NCBI GenBank assembly: GCA_036276255.1
Contig: DASUPK010000047.1
Coordinates: 1 to 49,894, forward strand
Length of the DNA stretch: 49,894 nucleotides
Origin: DASUPK01 sp036276255
GTDB taxonomy: Bacteria > Actinomycetota > Thermoleophilia > Solirubrobacterales > 70-9
Direction: 5' to 3'
This document shows, piece by piece, positions 15,411-22,166 of the stretch. A model generated the notes under the pieces. That model had not been told where the DNA came from, searched no databases, and saw nothing but the letters and a program-made list of their open reading frames with translations. A program made the position numbers and the translations under genes. Positions within the stretch are counted from its first letter, which is position 1. Every line of letters begins with the position of its first letter.

Positions 15411-16789
15411 GCGCGGCGGACCTCGAGGACGTCGCGCGCCGGGCCGTGGAGGCGGCGAGCGCCGCCGGAGCTAGCGACGCCGAGGCGTGGAGCGAGGGCT
15501 CACGCGGCCGCGAGGTCCGCGTCCACGCCGGGGAGGTGGAGAGCCTCACCGAGGCGAGCGGCCGCGGCGTCGGCGTCCGTGCCTGGATCGGGACTCGCAC
15601 GGGGTACGCGTACGGGACCGATCTCTCCGAGGCCGGGCTCGCCGAGCTGGCCGAGGCCGCTGTCGGGGCGGCCCGCGTCGCCGACGAGGACGAGAACTCG
15701 GCCGCGCCCGAGCCCTCGGGCGAGCCGCCCGAGATCGACGGGCTGCGCGATCCGGCGGTGGCCGCGACCGAGACCGCCGATGTGATCGAGCTCGCGAAGC
15801 GGATCGAGCGCGTCGCCCTCGATCGGGACGAGCGTGTCACCGGCGTCGAGGAGGTCGTCTACGTGGACGAGGACGGCGACGCGGCGATCGCCACCTCGCG
15901 CGGCGTCTCCGGCAGCTTCGGCTCCTCGGTCGCCTACGCGTTCCTGCAGGCGATGGCTACTCAGGACTCGGAGGTCCAGACCGGGCTGGGCTTCGGCGTC
16001 GGGCGCTCACCCAGTTCCCTCGACGCCGAGCAGATCGGCGCCGAGGCGGGTGACGAGGCCGCTTCGATGCTCGGCGCCACGAAGCCCGAATCGCGCACCT
16101 GCCCCGTGGTTCTCTCCGAGCGGGTCACGGCCAGCTTCGCCGGCTTCATCGGCGGCGCCGTGAGCGCGGACGAGGTGCAGCGCGGCCGCTCGCCGTTCGC
16201 CGACCGCCTGGGGACCGAGGTCGCCTCGCCCGCGTATGTCCTGGCGGACGACGGGATCGATCCGGGCGGCCTCGCCAGCGCCCCCTTCGACGGCGAGGGG
16301 ACGCCGCGGGAGCGGACGCCGCTGATCGCCGAAGGGAAGCTGCTCGCCTATCTGCACGACTCCTACACGGCGCGGCGCGGAGGCGCTCGCTCGACGGGCA
16401 ACGCCGCCCGCTCCTCATATCGCTCGGCGCCCTCGGTCAGCCCCTCCAACCTGGTGCTCGAGCCGGGCGAGCTCACCCTCGAGCAGCTGCTCGAGCGGAC
16501 CGGCGACGGCGTCTACATCACGGAGGTCGCAGGGCTCCACTCGGGCGTCAACCCGGTCACGGGCCGCTATTCGGTTGGCGCATCCGGACGGGCGGTCCGC
16601 GGCGGCGAGCTCGCCGAGCCGCTGCGTGAGTTCACCATCGCCGGCGACCTGCTCGGCACCCTGGCGGCGGTCCAGGCGGTCGGCTCGGAGACCCGCTGGG
16701 TCCCGTTCGGCGGCTCGGTCAAGACGGCGCCGATGCTGGTCGGCGAGATGGCCATTAGCGGCCAGCAGGCCACTCAATCTCGGAGCTAA
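15407..16789 (+). CDS. tldE: TldE/PmbA, partner subunit of TldD
   Basis: The 460-aa product is the non-catalytic half of the TldD/TldE protease: same overall fold, but the position of the HExxxH motif reads SFAGFIGGAVSADEVQ and has no metal ligands. Family segments include GRGVGVRAWIGTRTGYAYGT, RTPLIAEGKLLAYLHDSYTARR and GLHSGVNPVTGRYSVGASG. The final residues after MLVGEMAISG are encoded by repeat copy C, which begins at 16756 and reads through as GQQATQSRS before TAA. The normal C-terminus therefore seems to have been extended by the repeat. The start is set by the ATGA overlap with tldD. Confidence 0.92.
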   Translation: MSAADLEDVARRAVEAASAAGASDAEAWSEGSRGREVRVHAGEVESLTEASGRGVGVRAWIGTRTGYAYGTDLSEAGLAELAEAAVGAARVADEDENSAAPEPSGEPPEIDGLRDPAVAATETADVIELAKRIERVALDRDERVTGVEEVVYVDEDGDAAIATSRGVSGSFGSSVAYAFLQAMATQDSEVQTGLGFGVGRSPSSLDAEQIGAEAGDEAASMLGATKPESRTCPVVLSERVTASFAGFIGGAVSADEVQRGRSPFADRLGTEVASPAYVLADDGIDPGGLASAPFDGEGTPRERTPLIAEGKLLAYLHDSYTARRGGARSTGNAARSSYRSAPSVSPSNLVLEPGELTLEQLLERTGDGVYITEVAGLHSGVNPVTGRYSVGASGRAVRGGELAEPLREFTIAGDLLGTLAAVQAVGSETRWVPFGGSVKTAPMLVGEMAISGQQATQSRS

Positions 16790-16850
16790 GGGCGAAGCCC
16801 GTAGCGACTCATGACAGGTGGCCGCCTGGCCGCGATCTGGTGGCGAGCCG
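16756..16850 (+). repeat. Dispersed palindromic repeat, copy C
   Basis: This copy has the 20-nt core at 16790-16809 and the same left (TAGCGGCCAGCAGG) and right (GGCCGC...GGCCGCGATCT) blocks as copies A and B. It begins inside tldE, where its TAG is out of frame, so translation continues 11 codons into the repeat. It occupies most of the gap between tldE and the HU gene. Confidence 0.8.
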
Positions 16851-16886
16851 TGTGGCGCGAGCGTGCTTTTGGCCTCAGGAGCCGCT

Positions 16887-16921
16887 GTTAGGCTCGGCTG
16901 CGAACTCCAATGACCAGGAGG
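16887..16921 (+). promoter_or_regulatory. Promoter -10 and ribosome binding site of the HU gene
   Basis: TGTTAGGCT (16886-16894) is an extended -10 of TANNNT type, with a weak TTTTGG 16 bp upstream. The start point would be near 16901, giving a leader of about 28 nt. That leader contains the strong Shine-Dalgarno AGGAGGAG a few bases before GTG 16929, as expected for an abundant protein. Confidence 0.5.
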
Positions 16922-16928
16922 AGATGAC

Positions 16929-17210
16929 GTGACGAAGGCTGAGTTCCTCGACGTGCTCGCAGGCGACAGCAGAATCGGCAACAAGAAGGAGGCCGGCCAG
17001 GCGGTCGATGCGGTCCTGGACGCCGTCACCAGCGTCCTTCAGCGCGGGGGCGAGGTGAACTTCACCGGCTTCGGCAAGTTCGCCGTGGCCGAGCGCGGCC
17101 CGCGGCAGGGCGTGAACCCGCGCACCGGAGAGCGGATCTTCATCCCGGGCGGCAAGGTGCCGCGGTTCTCCGCCGGCTCCGGCCTGAAGAAGAAGGTCAA
17201 GGGCGGCTAG
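16929..17210 (+). CDS. hup: HU family DNA-binding protein
   Basis: The 93-aa nucleoid protein begins TKAEFLDVLAG and has the HU core: amphipathic helices, VNFTGFGKFAVAERGPRQGVNPRTGERI (beta-arm with the DNA-intercalating proline region) and the final PRFSAGSGLKKKV helix. It bends and compacts DNA as a dimer. Unlike mycobacterial HupB it lacks the long Lys/Ala C-terminal tail. The GTG start is set by AGGAGG upstream. pyrF follows immediately. Confidence 0.95.
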   Translation: MTKAEFLDVLAGDSRIGNKKEAGQAVDAVLDAVTSVLQRGGEVNFTGFGKFAVAERGPRQGVNPRTGERIFIPGGKVPRFSAGSGLKKKVKGG

Positions 17211-17265
17211 TTCGAAGCCCTTTGCGGACAGGCTCGCGGCGCTCGTCGAGGAGCGCCACAGTCAG

Positions 17266-18096
17266 GTGTGCCTGGGGCTTGACCCCGATCCAGCGACGCT
17301 CTCTCCCGAGGATGCACCGGGCGCGTCGCTCACGGATGTCGCCGATCGCGCGGCCTCGGCGGTCTACGAGGACTGCCTCGGGCTGATCGAGGCCGCCGGC
17401 CCCGCCTGCGTGGCGGTGAAGCCGCAGCTCGCCTGCTTCGAGCGGCTGGGCGCGCCCGGCTGGCGCGCGCTCGAGCAGGTCTGCACGGCCGCCCAGAGAG
17501 CCGGGCTGCTGGTGGTCGCCGATGGCAAGCGGGGCGACGTCCCCGTCACGGCGAAGGCCTACGGCCAGGCGCTGGTGGGCGAGACCGAGACGCCCTGGGG
17601 CGCCGTCCCCGGCCTCGGCGCCGACGCGTTCACCGCCAATCCGCTGCTCGGCGAGGACGAGATCGAGGTCCTGGTGGAGGCAGCCGCAGCCGCCAGCGCC
17701 GGGATTTTTGTGCTGGTGCGGACCTCCAATCCGGGTGCGGCGCGCCTGCAGGACGCTCAACTGGGGGACCGACCGCTGCACGAGGAGCTCGCGGCCCTCG
17801 TCAACGAGAGCGCTCCGAAGCTCGCCGGGTCCTCCGGCCTCTCCGGTGCCGGGGCCGTGGTCGGCGCCACCGCGCCGCAGCACCTCGGCCGCCTGCGGGA
17901 GCTGATGCCCGACTCCGTATTCCTGATCCCCGGCATCGGCGCTCAGGGGGGCAAGCCCGAGGACCTGGGCCCGGCTCTGTCGCCGGGCAGGCCCGCTTCA
18001 GTGCTGGTGGCTGCGGCGCGGAGCATCGCCGGGGCAGATGATCCGGCCGCGGCGGCGGAGGAGCTCCGCGACGCAGTCTGGAGCCTCGTTAAGTAG
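17266..18096 (+). CDS. pyrF: Orotidine 5'-phosphate decarboxylase (type 2)
   Basis: The enzyme makes UMP from OMP in the last step of pyrimidine synthesis. The catalytic motif is VVADGKRGDVPVTAKAYG (DxKxxD array), with CLGLDPDP at strand 1 and GAVVGATAPQHLGRLRELMP and LIPGIGAQGG for phosphate binding. The frame is given from the first usable start, GTG 17266. However, clear homology to the family N-terminus (FADRLAALVEERHSQ) is encoded upstream from about 17215, with no ATG, GTG or TTG between the TGA at 17185 and 17266. The true start is therefore uncertain: unusual codon, base loss, or a shortened protein. Confidence 0.9.
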   Translation: MCLGLDPDPATLSPEDAPGASLTDVADRAASAVYEDCLGLIEAAGPACVAVKPQLACFERLGAPGWRALEQVCTAAQRAGLLVVADGKRGDVPVTAKAYGQALVGETETPWGAVPGLGADAFTANPLLGEDEIEVLVEAAAAASAGIFVLVRTSNPGAARLQDAQLGDRPLHEELAALVNESAPKLAGSSGLSGAGAVVGATAPQHLGRLRELMPDSVFLIPGIGAQGGKPEDLGPALSPGRPASVLVAAARSIAGADDPAAAAEELRDAVWSLVK

Positions 18097-18104
18097 TCCG
18101 GCAG

Positions 18105-18110
18105 TACCCT
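18105..18110 (+). promoter_or_regulatory. Candidate -10 box (TACCCT) before the LysM gene
   Basis: TACCCT lies 13 nt before the ATG at 18124. The same hexamer precedes glmS and infA by 12 nt. It suggests a transcript start just before the LysM-peptidase-kinase cluster; no -35 is visible. Confidence 0.35.
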
Positions 18111-18123
18111 GTCGATCCCTCGG

Positions 18124-18444
18124 ATGCCGGACTACAAGCCGAATCAATTCGTCCGCGTGTTCGCCGTTCTGGCCCTGATCGCCGCCGTCGTCCTGGTGGT
18201 CGCCGTTGTGGCGACCTCCGAGGGTGGAGGCGGAGGTGACAACAACGGGGACTCGCAGCACCGCAACCACATCAGCAAGGCCGGGCGGCGGGCGATCCGC
18301 AAGGGCGTCTGGGTCGTCCAGCCCGGCGACACGCTGGGGGCGATCTCGATCAAGACCGGCATCGACGAGGCAAGGCTCCAGGCCCTCAACCCGGACATCG
18401 ATCCGCAGACCCTGCTCGAGGGTCAGCGGATAGCGTTGCGCTGA
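18124..18444 (+). CDS. Membrane-anchored LysM domain protein
   Basis: The 106-aa product has a short cytosolic N-terminus, one membrane helix (about residues 11-31), a Gly/Asn/Asp/His linker and a C-terminal LysM module (VWVVQPGDTLGAISIKTGID through LLEGQRIAL, about 62-105). LysM binds GlcNAc-containing glycans, so the domain should sit in the cell wall. It is two bases upstream of the D,D-carboxypeptidase gene and presumably co-expressed with it. There is no catalytic domain. Confidence 0.88.
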   Translation: MPDYKPNQFVRVFAVLALIAAVVLVVAVVATSEGGGGGDNNGDSQHRNHISKAGRRAIRKGVWVVQPGDTLGAISIKTGIDEARLQALNPDIDPQTLLEGQRIALR

Positions 18445-18446
18445 CG

Positions 18447-19814
18447 GTGCCCGGATTCTTCGGCAGGCGGGGCAGGTGGTCCGTGGGCGCGTGGGTCGTG
18501 CTCGTCCTGGCGACCCTGCTGGTCGGCCCGGCGGCCTCGGCCGTCGCCTCGAGCGGCCCGAAGCTCGACGCGAAGGCCTGGATCCTGATCGACCCGCGTG
18601 ACGACTCCGTCCTCGCGAGCAAGTCGCCCAACAAGCGCCTGCCGATCGCCAGCACCACCAAGCTGATGACGGCGTACCTGGCGCTGAAGAACCTGAAGCC
18701 GAACCAGATGATTGCGGCGCCGGCCTACCACCCGAGCGCCTCCGCCGAGATCACGCTGGGCCTCCGGCCCGGCGAGCGGATGCGGGTTCGCGACCTGCTC
18801 TATGGCCTGCTCCTGCCGAGCGCCTCCGACGCGGCCGAGACGCTGGCCGTCGGCGTGGCCGGATCCGTGCCGGCCTTCGTGCAGCGGATGAACCAGGCGG
18901 CCCAGCGGCTCGGCTTGACGGACACCCGCTACGCCAACCCGATCGGCCTCGACGACCCCGACAACTACTCGACCGCCCACGACCTGGTCACCCTCGCCTC
19001 GATCCTGCTCCGGAACCGGCTCTTCGCACGGATCGTCGACACCCCCGCAGCCACGCTCCACAGCGGCGACCACCCGCGCACGGTGACCACCCGCGACACC
19101 CTGCTCAACTCGGTCCCCTGGATCAATGGGGTGAAGACCGGGCACACCCTTGGTGCCGGCTACGTCCTGGTCGGGTCGGGCACCCAGGACTCGACGACCC
19201 TGCTCTCCGCGGTGCTCGGCACTCCGAACGAGCCGACCCGCGATGCCGACACGCTGGAGCTCCTCCAATACGGGTTCTCCCAGTACCACCCGGTTCAGCC
19301 GGTCAACCGGGGCGAGCAGCTCGCCGATCCGAAGCTCGACTACCGCAGCGACCACCTCTCGCTGGTCGCCCAGCGTGCCCTCCCGATCAACGTGCGGCAC
19401 GGCCAGCACGTCACCACCCGCGTGACGGCCCCCGACCAGATCAGCGGGGCGGTGAAGCAGGGCCAGGTGTTGGGGCGTGTCACGGTCAGTGTCGACGGCA
19501 AGCCCGCGGCCGGCAGCCCCCTGGTGGCCGCCAGCGCCGTGGGGGCTGCCACCACCTTCGACAAGGTGACCTCCTTCGCCAAGAATCCAATCGTTCTCCT
19601 GGTGGTGGGGGCGATCGTGATACTTCTAGGTGTGCTGCTGATCAGACGACGGCGCGGGGCGAGTGAGCCGAAGGCGGCCACGCCCCCCGCTCGTGGAAAC
19701 GGCGGCCGGCGTCAGGCCCCGACACCGAGGACCCCGGAAGAGAGGCGCAGAATGCACGAGGAGCGAATGCGCAGAAGGCGCCAGAGGGCGGAGCGAGAGG
19801 GAGGCGCAGGATGA
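18447..19814 (+). CDS. dacA: D-alanyl-D-alanine carboxypeptidase (S11/DacA family)
   Basis: The 455-aa wall enzyme trims the terminal D-Ala of peptidoglycan stem peptides. It has a signal/anchor segment (11-32), the nucleophile motif S69-T-T-K72 and the KTG triad at 230-232 (NGVKTGHTL). The second motif, normally SxN, reads S125-A-S127 (LLPSASDAAE), so asparagine is replaced by serine. After the peptidase and a beta-rich region comes a C-terminal membrane helix (about 386-404) and an Arg/Glu-rich cytosolic tail. It starts at GTG 2 nt after the LysM gene, and its stop overlaps the kinase gene (ATGA). Confidence 0.9.
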   Translation: MPGFFGRRGRWSVGAWVVLVLATLLVGPAASAVASSGPKLDAKAWILIDPRDDSVLASKSPNKRLPIASTTKLMTAYLALKNLKPNQMIAAPAYHPSASAEITLGLRPGERMRVRDLLYGLLLPSASDAAETLAVGVAGSVPAFVQRMNQAAQRLGLTDTRYANPIGLDDPDNYSTAHDLVTLASILLRNRLFARIVDTPAATLHSGDHPRTVTTRDTLLNSVPWINGVKTGHTLGAGYVLVGSGTQDSTTLLSAVLGTPNEPTRDADTLELLQYGFSQYHPVQPVNRGEQLADPKLDYRSDHLSLVAQRALPINVRHGQHVTTRVTAPDQISGAVKQGQVLGRVTVSVDGKPAAGSPLVAASAVGAATTFDKVTSFAKNPIVLLVVGAIVILLGVLLIRRRRGASEPKAATPPARGNGGRRQAPTPRTPEERRRMHEERMRRRRQRAEREGGAG

Positions 19815-20770
19815 TCCTCACCGTGACCCTCAACGCGGCGATCGACCGGACCGTCGCCGTCCCCAGCTTCCGGCAGGGCCACCGCCATCGCGCCGTCGAG
19901 GCGAGCACTGTCGCCGGCGGCAAGGGCGTCAACGTCGCCCGCGCGCTCAAGCTCCTGGACCGGCCGGTGATCGCAACGGGGCTGGCCGGCGGGCCCACCG
20001 GGGCGAGGTTGATGGAGCGCCTCGCCGAGGAGTCCATCCTCACCGACTTCACCTGGATCGCCGGGGAGTCCAGGACCAACCTCGCCGTCGTGGATCCCAC
20101 GACCGGCGAGCAGACCGAGATCAACGAGCGCGGCCCCGACGTCAGCTCCGAGGAGCTCGACCGCTTCCTCGAGAAGCTGCTCTATCTGGCCCGCGGCGCG
20201 CGGATCTGCGCGATCGCCGGGAGCCTGCCCCCGTCGGTGCCGCCGGCGTTCTCGGCGCGAATCGTCGAGGAGCTCAAGGGAATCGGCGTCGAGACGATCG
20301 TCGACAGCGAGGGCGAGCCGCTGGTCGCCTCGCTCCGGGCGGGGCCCTCCGCTGTGACGCCGAACGCCCGGGAGGCCGAGGGCGCCGTCGGCCACGAGTT
20401 CAACGATCGCGAGGACGCCCTGCTCGGCCTGCGCAGCCTGGTGGAGCTCGGGGCCACCGATGCGGTGATCACGCTGCCCGAGGGCTGCGTTGCCTCGCTG
20501 CTCACCTCCGACGAGAAGCGGCACGCCTACGAGGTGATCGCGCCCTCGGTCGAGCCGGTGGCGACGGTCGGCTCCGGGGACGCCTTCCTCGCCGGCTTCG
20601 TCGCGGCGCGCTACGACGAGCGCACCCCGGAAGAATGCCTGCGCTTCGCGGTCGCCTGCGGCGCCGAGTCCACTCAGCACTTCGGCGCGGGCAGCATCGA
20701 CCCGGCCGAGGTGGAGCGCCTGCTGCCGGGCGTCGAGGCCCGCGAGCTCGAGGCGCCTGCGAAGGTCTAG
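19811..20770 (+). CDS. PfkB-family sugar-phosphate kinase (1-phosphofructokinase type)
   Basis: The 319-aa kinase has the 1-phosphofructokinase/tagatose-6-phosphate kinase pattern: ILTVTLNAAIDRTVAVPSF at the start, VAGGKGVNVARALKLL, CAIAGSLPPSVP, TPNAREAEG and the catalytic TVGSGDAFLAGFVAARY near the C-terminus. It would phosphorylate a fructose- or tagatose-phosphate using ATP in the cytosol. No PTS genes are present, so a fructose route via FruA is not supported locally. It is coupled to the carboxypeptidase gene by an ATGA overlap. The exact substrate is not readable. Confidence 0.88.
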   Translation: MILTVTLNAAIDRTVAVPSFRQGHRHRAVEASTVAGGKGVNVARALKLLDRPVIATGLAGGPTGARLMERLAEESILTDFTWIAGESRTNLAVVDPTTGEQTEINERGPDVSSEELDRFLEKLLYLARGARICAIAGSLPPSVPPAFSARIVEELKGIGVETIVDSEGEPLVASLRAGPSAVTPNAREAEGAVGHEFNDREDALLGLRSLVELGATDAVITLPEGCVASLLTSDEKRHAYEVIAPSVEPVATVGSGDAFLAGFVAARYDERTPEECLRFAVACGAESTQHFGAGSIDPAEVERLLPGVEARELEAPAKV

Positions 20771-20840
20771 GCGGTGCGTGGCGCTTTAGGGTCTATATCC
20801 ACGGTTCGCCAAAGGTCCGATGAAGCCAGGGGTTTACCGC

Positions 20841-20932
20841 TGTTATCCTCGGTGAGGCGTTGGTGCGAGTCGACGACAGCGCCGCAAAGAGCGGTTCGAC
20901 GCAGGTTTCGCCCCGGCCCGCCGGGGTTTTTT
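20841..20932 (+). promoter_or_regulatory. Promoter and structured leader with terminator ahead of guaB3-guaA
   Basis: An extended -10 (TGTTATCCT, 20841-20849) would start RNA near 20856, about 105 nt before guaB3. The leader contains CCGC-AAAGA-GCGG flanked by TCGA/TCGA. It then has an intrinsic terminator, CCCCGGC-CC-GCCGGGG (20911-20926), followed by six T residues (20927-20932), ending 28 nt before the ATG. A terminator between promoter and gene suggests transcription attenuation of GMP synthesis. Alternatively the hairpin only ends transcripts from the upstream kinase operon. Confidence 0.55.
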
Positions 20933-20960
20933 CGTCCGCGAACGAACATAGGATCGGCCA

Positions 20961-22166
20961 ATGGAAGTAGAGATCGGCCGCGGCAAGAAGGGCCGCAGAG
21001 CGTACGGCTTCGATGACATCGCGATCGTCCCCTCCCGGAGGACGCGCGACCCCGACGACATCGACATCACCTGGACCCTCGGTCCGTACCGTTTCGAGCT
21101 GCCGCTGCTCGCCTCGGCGATGGACGGCGTCGTCAGCCCCAAGACCGCCGGCCTGATCGGCCAGCTCGGCGGGCTCGGCGTCCTCAACCTGGAGGGCATC
21201 TGGTCCCGCTACGAGAACGCGGACGAGAAGCTCGACGAGATCGCCGCGGCGCCCAAGCCGGTCGCGACGCGGATCATGCAGGAGATCTACGCAGAGCCGG
21301 TCAAGACCGAGTTGATGGCGAAGCGGATCGAGGAGATCAAGGCCGCCGGCGCGGTGGCATGCGGTTCGCTCACCCCGCAGAAGGTCGGGGCGTATCACGA
21401 GGTCGCGCTCGAGGCCGGCCTCGACATCCTCGTCATCCAGGGAACCGTGATCTCGGCCGAGCACGTCTCGACCCAGACCGAGCCGCTCAACCTGAAGGAG
21501 TTCATTGCCGCGCTCGACGTGCCCTGCGTCGTCGGCGGCTGCGCCTCCTACAACACCGGACTCCACCTGATGCGGACCGGCGCCGTCGGCGTCCTGGTCG
21601 GCGTCGGCCCCGGCGCCGCCTGCACCACCCGCGGCGTGCTCGGCATCGGCGTGCCACAGGCGACCGCGATCGCCGACGTCGCCGCCGCCCGCGGCCAGCA
21701 CATGATGGAGACGGGCAACTACTGCAACGTGATCGCCGACGGCGGCATGCGGACCGGTGGCGACGTCTCCAAGGCGATCGCTGTCGGAGCTGACGCCGTC
21801 ATGGTCGGCTCGCCGCTGGCCCGCGCCAAGGAGGCGCCCGGCCGCGGCTTCCACTGGGGTATGGCGACTTTCCATCCTTCCCTGCCGCGCGGCGCTCGCG
21901 TGGCCACCCATCAGGACGGGACCCTCGAGGAGATCCTCATGGGCCCCGCCCAGGAAAACGACGGCACCTTCAATCTGATGGGCGCGCTCCGGACCTCGAT
22001 GGCGACCACCGGGTACGCCGACATCCCCGAGTTCCACCGCGCCGAGGTGATGGTCGCGCCGGCCCTGATGTCCGAAGGCAAGCAGCTCCAGCGCGAGCAG
22101 TCGGTCGGCATGGGCTCGAATGGGCGCGCCACGGTCGCGGCGGCGGTGGCCGTCAGCGATGACTGA
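20961..22166 (+). CDS. guaB3: GuaB3-family IMP dehydrogenase-related protein
   Basis: The 401-aa TIM-barrel protein starts EVEIGRGKKGRRAYGFDDIAIVPSRRTR, the GuaB3 signature known from mycobacteria. It lacks the CBS pair of ordinary IMPDH. The loop GVGPGAACTTRGVLGIGVPQATA contains the catalytic-type cysteine, and GNYCNVIADGGMRTGGDVSKA and FHWGMATFHPSLPRG follow. Mycobacterial GuaB3 has not been shown to be an essential IMPDH, so activity (IMP to XMP, or GMP reductase-like) is open. Linkage to guaA by an 8-bp overlap supports a role in guanine nucleotide supply. Confidence 0.9.
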   Translation: MEVEIGRGKKGRRAYGFDDIAIVPSRRTRDPDDIDITWTLGPYRFELPLLASAMDGVVSPKTAGLIGQLGGLGVLNLEGIWSRYENADEKLDEIAAAPKPVATRIMQEIYAEPVKTELMAKRIEEIKAAGAVACGSLTPQKVGAYHEVALEAGLDILVIQGTVISAEHVSTQTEPLNLKEFIAALDVPCVVGGCASYNTGLHLMRTGAVGVLVGVGPGAACTTRGVLGIGVPQATAIADVAAARGQHMMETGNYCNVIADGGMRTGGDVSKAIAVGADAVMVGSPLARAKEAPGRGFHWGMATFHPSLPRGARVATHQDGTLEEILMGPAQENDGTFNLMGALRTSMATTGYADIPEFHRAEVMVAPALMSEGKQLQREQSVGMGSNGRATVAAAVAVSDD

